A program made the translations under genes and the position numbers. Positions 42,873 through 53,906 of a stretch of 64,000 nucleotides of DNA are shown here, one piece after another; position 1 is the stretch's first letter; each line of letters begins with the position of its first letter. The notes beneath the pieces were generated by a model, which was not told the DNA's origin, made no database searches, and saw only the letters and a program-made list of their open reading frames with translations. Where the stretch lies: positions 45,936-109,935 of the forward strand of contig PDZW01000008.1 in the NCBI GenBank assembly GCA_002753155.1. Direction: 5' to 3'. Source of the stretch: Alphaproteobacteria bacterium WMHbin7 (GTDB lineage: Bacteria > Pseudomonadota > Alphaproteobacteria > Rhodospirillales > WMHbin7).

Positions 42873-44279
42873 CTAAATATGCACGGCGCGGCCAAGGGCG
42901 GCCAGGGCGGCTTCCTTAAGCGCTTCGCCCAGCGCCGGATGGGCATGGCAGGTGCGCGCGATATCCTCTGACGAGGCCGAGAATTCCATGGCCAGTACGG
43001 CCTCGGCGATCAGATCGCCCGCATTGGGTCCAAGGATATGAACCCCCAGCACGCGGTCGGTCCGGGCATCGGCCAGCAGCTTCACGAAGCCGTCGCTTTC
43101 GCCCATGGCACGGGCGCGCCCGTTGGCGGTGAAGGGGAACTTGCCCAGCTTGTAGGCGATGCCCGCCGTCTTCAGTTCTTCCTCGTTCCTGCCCACCGCA
43201 GCGATCTCGGGCCAGGTATAGACAACGCTGGGAATGGCGTCGTAATTGACATGGCCGGACTTGCCCGCCAGCAGTTCGGCCACCGCCATGCCCTCGTCCT
43301 CGGCCTTGTGGGCCAGCATGGCGCCGCCGATAACGTCGCCGATGGCGTAGATGCCGGGAACAGTTGTCTGGAAGTGCGCATCCACCTGGATGAAGCCCTT
43401 GGCGGTCAACGCCACCCCCGCCTGTTCAAGCCCCAGCCCGGCCACGAAGGGCCTGCGCCCCACGGCCACCAGCACGGCCTCGGCCGTAATCTCCTCAACC
43501 GAACCGCCCTGGGCGGCTTCGGTGGTGAGCGTGACGCTGTTATTGCCTGTCTTGGCGCCGGTTACCTTGCGCGACAGTTTGAAGGCCAGCCCCTGCTTGG
43601 CCAACAGGCGCTGGGCATGCTTGGCCAATTCGCCGTCGAAGGGGGGCAGAATGCGATCCAGATATTCGATGACGGTGACCTCGGCCCCCAGGCGCCGCCA
43701 GACCGAGCCCAGCTCAAGCCCGATGACGCCAGCACCAATCACGGCCAGCGATTTGGGAACCTTGGGCAAAGACAGAGCGCCGGTCGAGGACAAGATGCGC
43801 TTCTCGTCGATCTCGAGGCCGGGAAGCGCCATGACGTCCGAACCGGTGGCGATCAGAATATGCTTGGCCGACAGGGTTTCTTCTCCCCCGCCGCTCAAGC
43901 TCACCGCGACCGAGCCCGGCGCCTTGATCGATCCCGCACCCTGGATATAGGCGATCTTGTTCTTCTTAAAAAGAAACTCGATGCCCTTGGTATTGTCGGC
44001 CACCACCTTGTCCTTGTGCGACATCAGGGCGGCCAGATCAAGCTCGACCCCGCCCAGCTTCACCCCATGGCGGGCCAGATCGTGCGAGGCGGAGTCAAAA
44101 TGATGCGATGAGGTGAGCAGGGCCTTGGAGGGAATGCAGCCCACATTGAGGCAGGTTCCCCCCAAGGTTCCACGCTTTTCGACACAAGCCACGGCCAGAC
44201 CCAGTTGCGCCGCACGGATGGCGGCGACATAGCCGCCGGGGCCGCCGCCGATAACGACGAGGTCGTATGCCTGGCTCAC
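42873..44279 (-). CDS. lpdA: Dihydrolipoyl dehydrogenase (E3)
   Basis: A 468-residue flavoenzyme that reoxidises lipoamide of the 2-oxoglutarate dehydrogenase complex. FAD motif [18 protein letters not shown] at the N-terminus, redox-active disulfide in [16 protein letters not shown] motif [19 protein letters not shown], and the C-terminal His-Glu pair in HAHPALGE. The start is GTG. It ends the sucC-sucD-sucA-sucB run on the minus strand, two small lipoprotein genes lying between it and sucB. Confidence 0.96.
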   Translation of the reverse strand: MSQAYDLVVIGGGPGGYVAAIRAAQLGLAVACVEKRGTLGGTCLNVGCIPSKALLTSSHHFDSASHDLARHGVKLGGVELDLAALMSHKDKVVADNTKGIEFLFKKNKIAYIQGAGSIKAPGSVAVSLSGGGEETLSAKHILIATGSDVMALPGLEIDEKRILSSTGALSLPKVPKSLAVIGAGVIGLELGSVWRRLGAEVTVIEYLDRILPPFDGELAKHAQRLLAKQGLAFKLSRKVTGAKTGNNSVTLTTEAAQGGSVEEITAEAVLVAVGRRPFVAGLGLEQAGVALTAKGFIQVDAHFQTTVPGIYAIGDVIGGAMLAHKAEDEGMAVAELLAGKSGHVNYDAIPSVVYTWPEIAAVGRNEEELKTAGIAYKLGKFPFTANGRARAMGESDGFVKLLADARTDRVLGVHILGPNAGDLIAEAVLAMEFSASSEDIARTCHAHPALGEALKEAALAALGRAVHI

Positions 44280-44286
44280 GTCATTC

Positions 44287-44712
44287 CTACTTCTTGGCCG
44301 GAGCCGCGGCAGCCGGGGCCTTCTTCTTGATCACCTTCTTCTTGGGCGGAGCCGGGGGCTCGCTGATAACCTTGGTGGCCTCGGCAACCAGACTGTCCAC
44401 CTGGGCGTCGCTGGCATTGGAAGCACAGCCCGAAGCCAGTTGATCGCGCAATTGGCCGACCTTGTCGAACTGGGCGGGCGACAGCTTGGTATAGGCGCCC
44501 AAAATGGCGCCATCCAGCTTCTTAAGATCGGTCTGGCACTTGGTAAGTGCCGGAGCGGCGGGCTTGGCGGCGGCGGGGGCCGGGGCGGCGACCGGGGCCG
44601 ACTTGGCCTGATCCTTGGCGGCGTTATCGGCCACGAACTTGTCCATCGCCTCGCCGCCGCAGGCGACCAGCCCGAAGGACAGCAGAGCCATCATGGAAAT
44701 CTGTTTCAACAT
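44287..44712 (-). CDS. Small Lys/Ala/Pro-rich lipoprotein
   Basis: A 141-residue lipoprotein (lipobox LVA-C, Cys at residue 18; start [14 protein letters not shown]). An Ala/Pro linker is followed by a helical domain with [20 protein letters not shown] and [17 protein letters not shown], whose two Cys may form a disulfide. It ends with a basic tail [28 protein letters not shown] precedes the ATG. It ends 8 nt before lpdA begins. No known family. Confidence 0.75.
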   Translation of the reverse strand: MLKQISMMALLSFGLVACGGEAMDKFVADNAAKDQAKSAPVAAPAPAAAKPAAPALTKCQTDLKKLDGAILGAYTKLSPAQFDKVGQLRDQLASGCASNASDAQVDSLVAEATKVISEPPAPPKKKVIKKKAPAAAAPAKK

Positions 44713-44753
44713 CACTCCCTCCCTTTTGTTTCGCGATATCCTGGTGCTTCGTT

Positions 44754-44897
44754 TTACTTTGATTTTGCGGCTTCTTCCTGCAAGACGCGGTCGTTGGCGT
44801 CCTTCAGGTCCTGCATCAGCTTGCTTCCGCTGTCGCCCAGATAGCAGGCCGAAAGTCCGAGACAAACCAAGACGACCGTGGAAATCTTGCGCAGCAT
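44754..44897 (-). CDS. Very small lipoprotein (47 residues)
   Basis: Product starts MLRKISTVVLVCLGLSAC, a complete lipoprotein signal with lipobox LSA-C (Cys at residue 18), followed by only 29 residues (LGDSGSKLMQDLKDAND, then a short Glu/Lys-rich helix). GGGGAG lies 9 nt before the ATG. Its size and design recall entericidin or Lpp-like small lipoproteins. It is placed between sucB and the lipoprotein at 44287, apparently inside the same transcript. Confidence 0.7.
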   Translation of the reverse strand: MLRKISTVVLVCLGLSACYLGDSGSKLMQDLKDANDRVLQEEAAKSK

Positions 44898-44963
44898 TTT
44901 CGAACTCCCCTGTTTCACATGGATGATTGAATCGACACGGGCGTTATGGGAAACCGGAAACCC

Positions 44964-46163
44964 TTAAAGATCAAGAAGAATTCTTTGCGGATCCTCGATG
45001 CATTCCTTGACGCGGACCAGGAAGGACACGGCTTCGCGCCCATCGATGATCCGATGATCGTAGGAAAGGGCCAGATACATCATCGGGCGGGCAATGATCT
45101 GGCCGCCCACCACCATCGGACGCTCCTGAATTTTATGCATTCCTAATATACCGGACTGCGGCGGATTGAGAATCGGCGTGCTCATCAACGAGCCGTAAAC
45201 CCCGCCATTGGAAATGGTGAAGGTGCCGCCCGCGAGATCTTCCAGCGCCAGCTTGCCGTCGCGGGCCTTCTTGCCCAGCTCGCCGATGGTCTTCTCGACC
45301 TCTGCGAAGGAGAGCTTATCGGCGCCGCGTACCACCGGCACGACCAAGCCCTGCGGTGTGCCCACCGCCACCCCGATGTCGTAATGATTCTTATAGACCA
45401 GTTCGTCGCCATCAATCTCGCCATTCACGGCCGGAAATTCCTTCAAGCCCGCAATGGCGGCTTTGACGAAGAAGCTCATAAAGCCGATACGCACGCCATG
45501 CTTCTTCTCGAAACTGTCCTTGTACTGATTGCGGATGGCCATCAGCGCCGACATGTCCACTTCGTTGAAGGTGGTCAGCATGGCAGCCGTGTTCTGAGCT
45601 TCCTTCAGGCGTTCGGCGATGCGCTTCCTTAAGCGCGACATGCGCACACGTTCCTCGTTGGGCTGGGAAGCCTTGGGAGCAGCGGGCGTCGTCGCCACCG
45701 GCGACGGGGCGGCAGGCGCCGGAACGGCTGTCTTTTTCTCCAGGTAATTGACCACGTCTTCCTTGGTCAGGCGCCCATCCTTGCCGCTGGCGGGAATGCC
45801 TGCCGGATCAAGCTTATTTTCCTCGACCAGACGTTTCACGGCGGGCGACAGGCCCATGGCCTCGGCCACGGGCGCCGTCTCTGCCGCCACGGGCTTGGGC
45901 GGAGGTGGGGCTGGCTGTGCGCCCGCCTTGGCATCCACGCTGCCCAGCAACGCGCCGACGCCGACATTGCTGCCCGCCACCGCGTCGATCGAGGCCAGTA
46001 CGCCTGAGGCGGGGGCTGGCACCTCGACCGTCACCTTGTCAGTTTCAAGTTCGACCAGGGGCTCGCCCGAGGTCACGACTTCGCCTACGGTCTTGAACCA
46101 CTTGGCCACCGTGGCTTCGGTGACAGATTCTCCCAGGGCGGGGACGGTAATGGGGCTTGCCAT
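44964..46163 (-). CDS. sucB: Dihydrolipoyl succinyltransferase, E2 of 2-oxoglutarate dehydrogenase
   Basis: A 399-residue E2 subunit. The N-terminal lipoyl domain carries Lys in [15 protein letters not shown]; an Ala/Pro linker leads to the peripheral-subunit-binding domain ([30 protein letters not shown]) and to the catalytic domain with HRIIDG near the C-terminus. It transfers the succinyl group to CoA. It begins 3 nt after sucA ends, and they are clearly co-transcribed. Confidence 0.97.
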   Translation of the reverse strand: MASPITVPALGESVTEATVAKWFKTVGEVVTSGEPLVELETDKVTVEVPAPASGVLASIDAVAGSNVGVGALLGSVDAKAGAQPAPPPPKPVAAETAPVAEAMGLSPAVKRLVEENKLDPAGIPASGKDGRLTKEDVVNYLEKKTAVPAPAAPSPVATTPAAPKASQPNEERVRMSRLRKRIAERLKEAQNTAAMLTTFNEVDMSALMAIRNQYKDSFEKKHGVRIGFMSFFVKAAIAGLKEFPAVNGEIDGDELVYKNHYDIGVAVGTPQGLVVPVVRGADKLSFAEVEKTIGELGKKARDGKLALEDLAGGTFTISNGGVYGSLMSTPILNPPQSGILGMHKIQERPMVVGGQIIARPMMYLALSYDHRIIDGREAVSFLVRVKECIEDPQRILLDL

Positions 46164-46166
46164 GCT

Positions 46167-49100
46167 CTACCTCTTGGCGGTGATGCTGGACAGGGGGGTG
46201 GCGCGCTTGAAGGGTTGCGGCAGTGCTTCGAATTTCCAGGCGAGGGCCTGATCGAGAATCTCGGCCTGCTCTTGCACATGCTGCTTGTGCCAGCCGGTGG
46301 CGGGCGAGGCGGCGGCTACGCGCCCGGCATAGTGCGGGCGCTGCTTGCGGCCCAACTCGTCCAGGGCATAGTGCAAGCGGGGCAGCACGAACATCCAGGC
46401 TCCCATATTGGCGGGCTCTTCCTGGCACCAGATGACCTCGGCGTTGGCGTAACGCTCGATCTCCTTCAACAAATGGTCCTTGGGCCAGGGATAAAGCTGC
46501 TCGACGCGCAGGATGGCGGCATCTTTAAGGCCGCGCTTGGTGCGCTCTTCCAGAAGATCGTAATAAATCTTGCCGGAGCACAGAATGACGCGCTTGACCG
46601 CTTTGTCGGCTACCAGTTCCTCTTTTTCGGCCAAGAGTCGCCAGAAACGCGAGCCAGGACCGAAATCGGAAAGCGGGCTGATGCAGGCCTTGTGACGCAG
46701 CAGCGATTTAGGCGTCATCACGATCAAGGGCTTTCTGAAATTGCGCCGCACCTGACGCCTTAGCGCATGAAAGAAATTGGCGGGCGTGCTGCAATTCAGC
46801 ACCTGGATATTGTCCTCGGCGCACATTTGCAGATAGCGCTCAAGGCGCGCCGATGAATGTTCCGGCCCCTGGCCTTCCAACCCATGCGGCAGCATCATGA
46901 CCAAGCCCGACATACGCAGCCATTTGGTTTCGCCCGACGAGATGAACTGATCGACCACAACCTGGGCGCCATTGGCGAAATCGCCAAACTGCGCTTCCCA
47001 CAGCACCAGAGCATGGGGCTCGGTGGTCGAATAGCCGTAATCGAATCCCAGCACGCTGGCTTCGGACAAAGGCGAGTCGATCACCTCGAAACGCGCCTGA
47101 TCGGAAGACAGGTTGGAAAGCGGGGCGAAGCGCTTTTCCGTGGTCTGGTCGGTCAGCACGGCATGGCGCTGCGAAAAAGTGCCGCGACCGCAATCCTGGC
47201 CGGAGAGGCGCACGGGCGTCTTTTCCCTCAGAAGGGTGCCGAAGGCCAGCGCCTCAGCCGTCGCCCAATCGATGCCTTGTCCGCTGTCCACTGCCTGCTT
47301 CTTGGCCTCAAGCTGACGCAGAATCTTCTTGTTGGCGTCGAACCCTTCCGGCACCTGGCACAGCTTGGCCCCCACCTCCTTCAGGCGTTCCAGCGCCACC
47401 GCCGTCGGTTCGTCTCGGAACTCTTCTTCGTCATGCAACTGGGCCAGCCCCTGCCACTTGCCTTCCAGCCAATCATCCTTGTTGGCCTTGAAGCCCTGGG
47501 CGGCCTGATATTCCTCTTCCAGCAGAGCCATGAATTTGTCCTGGACGGCTTTGCTGCCAGCCTGATCGATCACGCCTTCACCGATCAGCTTATCGGAAAA
47601 GACCGTCCGCGTTGTCGGATGCCTTGCGATCTTCTTGTACATCTGGGGCTGGGTGAAGGCGGGCTCGTCGGCCTCGTTATGGCCCTGACGGCGATAGCAC
47701 ACCATGTCGAGCACCACATCGGCCTTGAAGGTCTGACGGAACTCGGTGGCGATGCGGGCCACATGCACCACGGCCTCGGGATCATCGCCATTCACATGGA
47801 AGATGGGGGCCTGCACCATCTTGGCGACATCGGTGCAATAGGGGCTGGAACGCGAAAAGCGCGGGCTGGTGGTAAAGCCGATCTGATTGTTGATGATGAT
47901 GTGAATGGTGCCGCCGGTCTTGTAGCCGGTAAGCTGCGACAGGGCGAAACATTCGGCCACCACACCCTGCCCCGCAAAGGCGGCATCACCATGCATCAAC
48001 ACGGCCATCACCTGGCTGCGCTCGGTATCGCCGCGCTGATCCTGCTTGGCCCTGACTTTCCCCAGCACCACGGGATCGACGATTTCCAGATGCGAAGGAT
48101 TGGGAGTCAGAGACAGGTGTACGGTCTGTCCATCGAAGTCGCGATCCGCCGAGGTGCCCAGGTGATACTTCACGTCGCCCGACCCTTGAACATTCTCGGT
48201 ATGCGAAGGATTGCCCTGGAATTCCGAAAAGATGGTGCGATAGGGCTTGTGCAGAATGTTGGCCAGCACGTTCAGACGCCCGCGATGTGCCATGCCGAAA
48301 ATAATTTCCTTCAAGCCCATCTGGCTGCCGCGCTTGATGATCTGCTCGATGGCGGGAATGACCGTTTCGCCGCCTTCAAGCCCAAAGCGTTTGGTGCCGG
48401 TATATTTGACCTGAAGAAATTTCTCGAAGCCCTCGGCCTCGGTCAGGCGCTCCAGAATGGCGCGCTTGCCCGCCTCGGTGAATTGGGTCTGATTGCGAAT
48501 ACTCTCTATCCGCTTTTGAATCCAGGCCTTCTGGTCGGGGTCCTGGATATGCATGAACTCGACGCCGATCGATCCGCAATAGGTCTCGTTCAGAACCTGC
48601 ATGATCTGGCTGAGCGTGGCGGTTTCCAAGCCCAGGACGTAATCGAGAAAGATGGGGCGGTCGAGATCGGCCTCGGTGAATCCGTAGGTACGCCAGTCCA
48701 GTTCAGGATGCGCCCCGGGCTCGACCAGCTTCAAGGGATCGAGATCGGCCTTCAAATGTCCGCGCACACGATAAGAGCGGATCAACATCAGGGCGCGAAT
48801 GGAATCGAGTGTGGCGGCGCGCACCTGCTCGGGCGAGGCCCCACCACCGGCTCCCTTGCCGTCCTTGCCCTTGGCGGGGGTGGCCGGTTTGGCATCGGGA
48901 TCGGCGGCACCTACCACCTTGGCATCGGAGGGGTGCCAACTGGCACCTTGCAATTCCTTGGTGACGTTGGGGGCGTCGTCGGCCAGTTCGCTGAAAAAGG
49001 CCGCCCAGCCCGGATCGACCAGGGTGGGATTGGCGGCCCAGATGGCATGCATCTGGGCTAGAAAAACGGCGTTGGCGCCGTTAAGGACGGTGGGGTCCAC
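46167..49100 (-). CDS. sucA: 2-oxoglutarate dehydrogenase E1 component
   Basis: A 977-residue thiamine-diphosphate enzyme that decarboxylates 2-oxoglutarate. The N-terminal region (GANAVFLAQMHAIWAANP) is typical of the E1o family; FGMAHRGRLNVL, HGDAAFAGQGVVAE and CYRRQGHNEADEP mark the cofactor and substrate sites; SARLERYLQMCAEDN follows in the transketolase-like domain. Starts with GTG 49100. It lies between sucD and sucB. Confidence 0.97.
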   Translation of the reverse strand: MDPTVLNGANAVFLAQMHAIWAANPTLVDPGWAAFFSELADDAPNVTKELQGASWHPSDAKVVGAADPDAKPATPAKGKDGKGAGGGASPEQVRAATLDSIRALMLIRSYRVRGHLKADLDPLKLVEPGAHPELDWRTYGFTEADLDRPIFLDYVLGLETATLSQIMQVLNETYCGSIGVEFMHIQDPDQKAWIQKRIESIRNQTQFTEAGKRAILERLTEAEGFEKFLQVKYTGTKRFGLEGGETVIPAIEQIIKRGSQMGLKEIIFGMAHRGRLNVLANILHKPYRTIFSEFQGNPSHTENVQGSGDVKYHLGTSADRDFDGQTVHLSLTPNPSHLEIVDPVVLGKVRAKQDQRGDTERSQVMAVLMHGDAAFAGQGVVAECFALSQLTGYKTGGTIHIIINNQIGFTTSPRFSRSSPYCTDVAKMVQAPIFHVNGDDPEAVVHVARIATEFRQTFKADVVLDMVCYRRQGHNEADEPAFTQPQMYKKIARHPTTRTVFSDKLIGEGVIDQAGSKAVQDKFMALLEEEYQAAQGFKANKDDWLEGKWQGLAQLHDEEEFRDEPTAVALERLKEVGAKLCQVPEGFDANKKILRQLEAKKQAVDSGQGIDWATAEALAFGTLLREKTPVRLSGQDCGRGTFSQRHAVLTDQTTEKRFAPLSNLSSDQARFEVIDSPLSEASVLGFDYGYSTTEPHALVLWEAQFGDFANGAQVVVDQFISSGETKWLRMSGLVMMLPHGLEGQGPEHSSARLERYLQMCAEDNIQVLNCSTPANFFHALRRQVRRNFRKPLIVMTPKSLLRHKACISPLSDFGPGSRFWRLLAEKEELVADKAVKRVILCSGKIYYDLLEERTKRGLKDAAILRVEQLYPWPKDHLLKEIERYANAEVIWCQEEPANMGAWMFVLPRLHYALDELGRKQRPHYAGRVAAASPATGWHKQHVQEQAEILDQALAWKFEALPQPFKRATPLSSITAKR

Positions 49101-49181
49101 GACCTTGTGCGTCTCCGTTAAGTTGCTGCCGGAGGGAAAGACACTTCCCGACTCCCCCTCCGGCTATTTGGAATGCCCGTC

Positions 49182-50057
49182 TTAACCTTTCAAGACCTTG
49201 ACCATGGTGCTGCCCAGCGCCGACGGCGAATCCGCCACGGCGATGCCTGCCGAACGCATGGCTTCCATCTTGTCGCCCGCCGTTCCCTTGCCACCCGAAA
49301 TGATGGCGCCGGCATGGCCCATGCGACGGCCCGGAGGGGCGGTAACGCCAGCGATGAATCCCACGACGGGCTTCTTCACCTTCGAACGCTTCAGGAATTC
49401 TGCGGCCTCTTCCTCGGCCGACCCGCCGATCTCGCCGATCATGATGATCGATTCGGTTTCAGGATCGCCCAGGAACAGGTCCAGACAGTCGATGAAGTTG
49501 GTGCCGTTGACGGGATCGCCGCCGATGCCGATGCAGGTGGACTGCCCCAGACCGGCCGCCGTGGTCTGCGCCACGGCCTCGTAGGTCAACGTGCCCGAGC
49601 GCGAGACAATGCCCACCTTGCCCTTCTGATGGATATGGCCGGGCATGATGCCGATCTTGCAAGCACCCGGCGTGATCACGCCCGGGCAGTTGGGTCCGAT
49701 CAGACGCGTCTTCGATCCGGCCAGGGCGCGCTTGACGCGCACCATGTCCAGCACGGGAATGCCCTCGGTGATGCAGACCGCCAGTTCGATTCCGGCATCC
49801 ATCGCTTCCAAGATGGCGTCGGCGGCGAAGGGCGGGGGCACATAGATGGCGGAAGCCGTGGCCCCCGTTGCTGCCACGGCATCGGCCACCGTGTTGAAGA
49901 CGGGCAGGTCCAGATGCTTGGTGCCGCCCTTACCGGGTGTCACACCACCCACCATCTTGGTGCCATAGGCGATGGCCTGCTCGGAGTGAAAGGTTCCCTG
50001 AGCGCCGGTAAAGCCCTGGCAGATCACCTTGGTATGCGCATGAACGAGAACGGCCAT
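49182..50057 (-). CDS. sucD: Succinyl-CoA ligase, alpha subunit
   Basis: A 291-residue CoA-binding subunit. [20 protein letters not shown] binds CoA near the N-terminus; the phosphorylated His lies in [13 protein letters not shown] near residue 250. It works with SucC, whose stop is directly adjacent (50058), to make ATP or GTP from succinyl-CoA. Confidence 0.97.
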   Translation of the reverse strand: MAVLVHAHTKVICQGFTGAQGTFHSEQAIAYGTKMVGGVTPGKGGTKHLDLPVFNTVADAVAATGATASAIYVPPPFAADAILEAMDAGIELAVCITEGIPVLDMVRVKRALAGSKTRLIGPNCPGVITPGACKIGIMPGHIHQKGKVGIVSRSGTLTYEAVAQTTAAGLGQSTCIGIGGDPVNGTNFIDCLDLFLGDPETESIIMIGEIGGSAEEEAAEFLKRSKVKKPVVGFIAGVTAPPGRRMGHAGAIISGGKGTAGDKMEAMRSAGIAVADSPSALGSTMVKVLKG

Positions 50058-51254
50058 TTACTTTGCCTCCTTGACGGCCTTGACCACTTTTTCGGCGGCG
50101 TCGGCAAGATTGTCGGCGGAAACGATGGGCAGGCCCGACTGAGCCAGGATTTTCTTGCCCAAAGCGACGTTGGTGCCTTCAAGACGCACCACCAGGGGCA
50201 CGTTCAGGCTGACTTCGCGGGCCGCAGCCACCACGCCTTCGGCGATGACGTCGCAGCGCATGATGCCGCCGAAGATGTTGACCAGAATGCCTTCGACATT
50301 CTTGTCGGACAGAATGATCTTGAAGGCGGTGGTCACGCGCTCCTTGGTGGCGCCACCGCCAACATCCAGGAAGTTGGCAGGCTCGCCGCCATAGAGCTTG
50401 ATGATGTCCATGGTGGCCATGGCCAGACCAGCCCCGTTGACCATGCAGCCGATGCTACCATCCAGCTTGATATAGTTGAGCGAATGGCGTCCGGCTTCCA
50501 GTTCGGCGGGGTCTTCTTCGCTTTCGTCGCGCATTTCCTCAATCGCCTTCTGGCGATAAAGCGCGTTGTCGTCGAAGTTCATCTTGGCATCAAGTGCGAT
50601 CACCTCGCCCGCCCCGGTCACCACCAAGGGGTTGATCTCGACCACCGAGGCGTCGAGGCTGAGGAACGCCTCGTACATGGCGGCCACGAACTTGGTGAAA
50701 GCCCCGACCTGCTTGCCTTCAAGGCCAAGCCCGAAGGCCAGCTTGCGGCAGTGATAGCCCTGGATTCCTTCGACCGGATCGATGGCCTGCTTTAGAATCT
50801 TTTCCGGCGAATGGGCCGCAACTTCCTCGATCTCCATGCCGCCCTCGGTCGAGGCCATGATGGTGACTTGCGAGGTGGCACGGTCGATCAGCATGCCGAG
50901 ATAGAGTTCGCGCTTGATGTCGCAGCCCGCTTCGACATAGAGGCGCTTGACCTCCTTGCCCGCAGGCCCGGTTTGCTTGGTGACCAGCACGCCGCTCAAC
51001 ATTTCGTTGGCATGGCTTTTCACCTCGGCCACCGACTTGGCCAGGCGCACACCGCCGCCGGAATTTTCCAGGCCCTTGAACTTGCCCTTGCCGCGACCGC
51101 CCGCATGGATCTGGCTTTTCACCACATAGACTGGACCGGGCAAGGTCTTGGCCACCTCTTCTGCCTCGGCCGCCGTATAGGCCACGCCGCCTTGCAAAAC
51201 GGCAACGCCATACTTGGCCAAGAGCTGCTTGGCCTGATACTCATGGATATTCAT
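50058..51254 (-). CDS. sucC: Succinyl-CoA ligase, beta subunit
   Basis: A 398-residue ATP-grasp subunit. It begins [17 protein letters not shown] and has [16 protein letters not shown] in the nucleotide site and [12 protein letters not shown] and [15 protein letters not shown] toward the C-terminus, as in all SucC proteins. It follows mdh after 25 nt and precedes sucD without a gap. Confidence 0.97.
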   Translation of the reverse strand: MNIHEYQAKQLLAKYGVAVLQGGVAYTAAEAEEVAKTLPGPVYVVKSQIHAGGRGKGKFKGLENSGGGVRLAKSVAEVKSHANEMLSGVLVTKQTGPAGKEVKRLYVEAGCDIKRELYLGMLIDRATSQVTIMASTEGGMEIEEVAAHSPEKILKQAIDPVEGIQGYHCRKLAFGLGLEGKQVGAFTKFVAAMYEAFLSLDASVVEINPLVVTGAGEVIALDAKMNFDDNALYRQKAIEEMRDESEEDPAELEAGRHSLNYIKLDGSIGCMVNGAGLAMATMDIIKLYGGEPANFLDVGGGATKERVTTAFKIILSDKNVEGILVNIFGGIMRCDVIAEGVVAAAREVSLNVPLVVRLEGTNVALGKKILAQSGLPIVSADNLADAAEKVVKAVKEAK

Positions 51255-51279
51255 GTTCGAACGTCTCCCTTGAACTTTC

Positions 51280-52245
<966 letters not shown>

Positions 52246-52413
52246 CTAAGAACCTCAACACTCTCTTGTTTCGGAAGGGCAAGAATGCCTGTGCATAGTC
52301 AAGTCTGTTACCCCACTTATGGGTGGTGCTTTACTACCTTTTTTCCCCACCCGGCGCAAGGGGGTGATGGCGGCGGATGGACAAGCCCCCCAAATCCGTG
52401 CGAAATCGCGCCT

Positions 52414-53640
52414 ATGCACGCTTTTTGTCGCAATTTCTTACGCCTTGTGACGCCCTTGCTGGTAGCGGCCACCCTCCTGGGTGCGCCAGATGCCATGGCC
52501 GCAGAGACGCTCAGGCTTGGCTTCGTCTCCTCCCTGTCCGGCAATGCGGCTCATCGCTCCGAAGATTTTACCGAGGGGTTCAGACTGGGGCTTAAAAATC
52601 TGGGAGGGCGCTTGGGAGGGGCTGAGGTCGACTTGTCCCAATCGGACGATCAGAGCGACCCTGAAAAGTCTGCGGCGGCGGCAAGGAAGTTGATCGAGCG
52701 CGAGCGTGTCCACCTGATCAGCGGGCCCACAACCCCGGAAACGAGTCTTGCCGTCGCCGAAGCGGTCAAGGGAGATGGGCCGATTTTCATAAGCCCGGCC
52801 TATGGGCCGCTTCAGTTCGCCGGTGCAAACTGCCGCATGGGCTTTTTTTCGCTTATTCCCTCGGAAGAAGTCTTCGCAGAGGCCTCGGCCCATGCTTTCG
52901 GCGGCGAGAACATCCGACCAGTAGCTGCCCTGGTGCCCCAGCAGGCGGATGCCTTGCGAAAATTTGCCGACCTCACGAAATCCTTTTTGCCGGAACTGGC
53001 CCTTTACGAGGCGGAAGCGGGCCAGTTGGTCTTTGATGTCTTCTTGAACAAGCTAAAGTCGGAGAAAGTGCAAGGTATTGCCGTTTATCTAGGTGGAGGA
53101 ACAGCCGTCGGTTTTCTGCGCCAACTGCACCGCTGGGAGATGAAAGACGGCAAGACGCTGTTCGCCACCTGGCCGCTGCTTGAGCCGTTTCATTTCTCGG
53201 CGCTGGGCGAGGCGGGCGTTGGCGTCAGGGCTTTCTCACCCTGGGCGGAGGACCCCGACAACCTTGTCAGCAAAAAATTCGTGGCCGATTTCGAAGACGA
53301 GCACCGCCGTCCACCCTCAAGCTTTGCCGCCCTGGGTTATGATCTGGCCCTGCTGCTTGATCAGGCGATTCGCCAGCAAGGCGGGCGGGTGGGCGATCGG
53401 ACCCAGCTTGCCCGCTCGATCGCCGCCGTTCAATTGGCCAGTACACGCGGGCCACTTCGTTTTTCCAATAATCATTTCGCCGTCACGCCGCTTTTTCTGC
53501 GCGAGGGCGGGCGCGATGCCAAAGGACGCTTAACGGCAGGACGCAAGGCTTCGATAGCTGCCCCACTGGACCGCCATACCCATGCCTGCCCCATCTCGGC
53601 CCCCGAACCACCCCCGGCTGAACCCGCCAAAAAGCGTTAG
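52414..53640 (+). CDS. ABC transporter substrate-binding protein (Peripla_BP_6 type)
   Basis: A 408-residue periplasmic binding protein with signal peptide ending DAMAAE. The mature start LRLGFVSSLSGNAAHRSEDF and the segment AAAARKLIERERVHLISGPTT match the Leu/Ile/Val-binding (type I) family. The C-terminus has a Pro-rich tail after KASIAAPLDRHTH. The ribosome site before ATG 52414 is weak. The TAG stop at 53638-53640 is part of the inverted-repeat element that follows, so the original C-terminus may have been changed. No transporter genes are directly attached; livHMGF lie 3 kb downstream. Confidence 0.8.
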   Translation: MHAFCRNFLRLVTPLLVAATLLGAPDAMAAETLRLGFVSSLSGNAAHRSEDFTEGFRLGLKNLGGRLGGAEVDLSQSDDQSDPEKSAAAARKLIERERVHLISGPTTPETSLAVAEAVKGDGPIFISPAYGPLQFAGANCRMGFFSLIPSEEVFAEASAHAFGGENIRPVAALVPQQADALRKFADLTKSFLPELALYEAEAGQLVFDVFLNKLKSEKVQGIAVYLGGGTAVGFLRQLHRWEMKDGKTLFATWPLLEPFHFSALGEAGVGVRAFSPWAEDPDNLVSKKFVADFEDEHRRPPSSFAALGYDLALLLDQAIRQQGGRVGDRTQLARSIAAVQLASTRGPLRFSNNHFAVTPLFLREGGRDAKGRLTAGRKASIAAPLDRHTHACPISAPEPPPAEPAKKR

Positions 53641-53906
53641 AGCATATTCCGACCATATGCGATCACTGCGCCGGAGCGATTTTGGGTCGTGGGCAGAAGA
53701 AAGGCGCAGGCCGTAGCGGGACTACGGACAAGCCTTTCGACGCCCCCACTCCCCAAAAGCGCCCGGCCCAAAGGGTTTCGATCTGGCGGGCAATCGCCTT
53801 GTTGCGCGGCTTACCCGATGCCCCACATCGAGCTACGCCGCGCGCCTGGCGAATTGCCTCGCCAGATTGAAACGCAGTCGACCGTATATGGTCGGAATAT
53901 GCTCTA
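53638..53906. mobile_element. MITE-like inverted-repeat element, 269 bp
   Basis: The ends are perfect 21-bp inverted repeats: TAGAGCATATTCCGACCATA(T) at 53638-53658 and its complement at 53886-53906. Inside, two long imperfect hairpins can be drawn (about 53668-53765 and 53775-53875, the latter with TTTCGATCTGGCG facing CGCCAGATTGAAA). It has no coding frame of substance. The first three bases of each end, TAG, are the stop codons of the convergent genes on either side. Similar repeats occur in other alphaproteobacteria, from memory. Confidence 0.75.

Noticed and set aside
46857-49061. Very long open frame (734 codons) on the plus strand opposite sucA
   Set aside because: It is the complement of a well-identified E1 gene in a GC-rich genome, has a composition with excess His/Gly/Leu typical of antisense frames, and no ribosome site.
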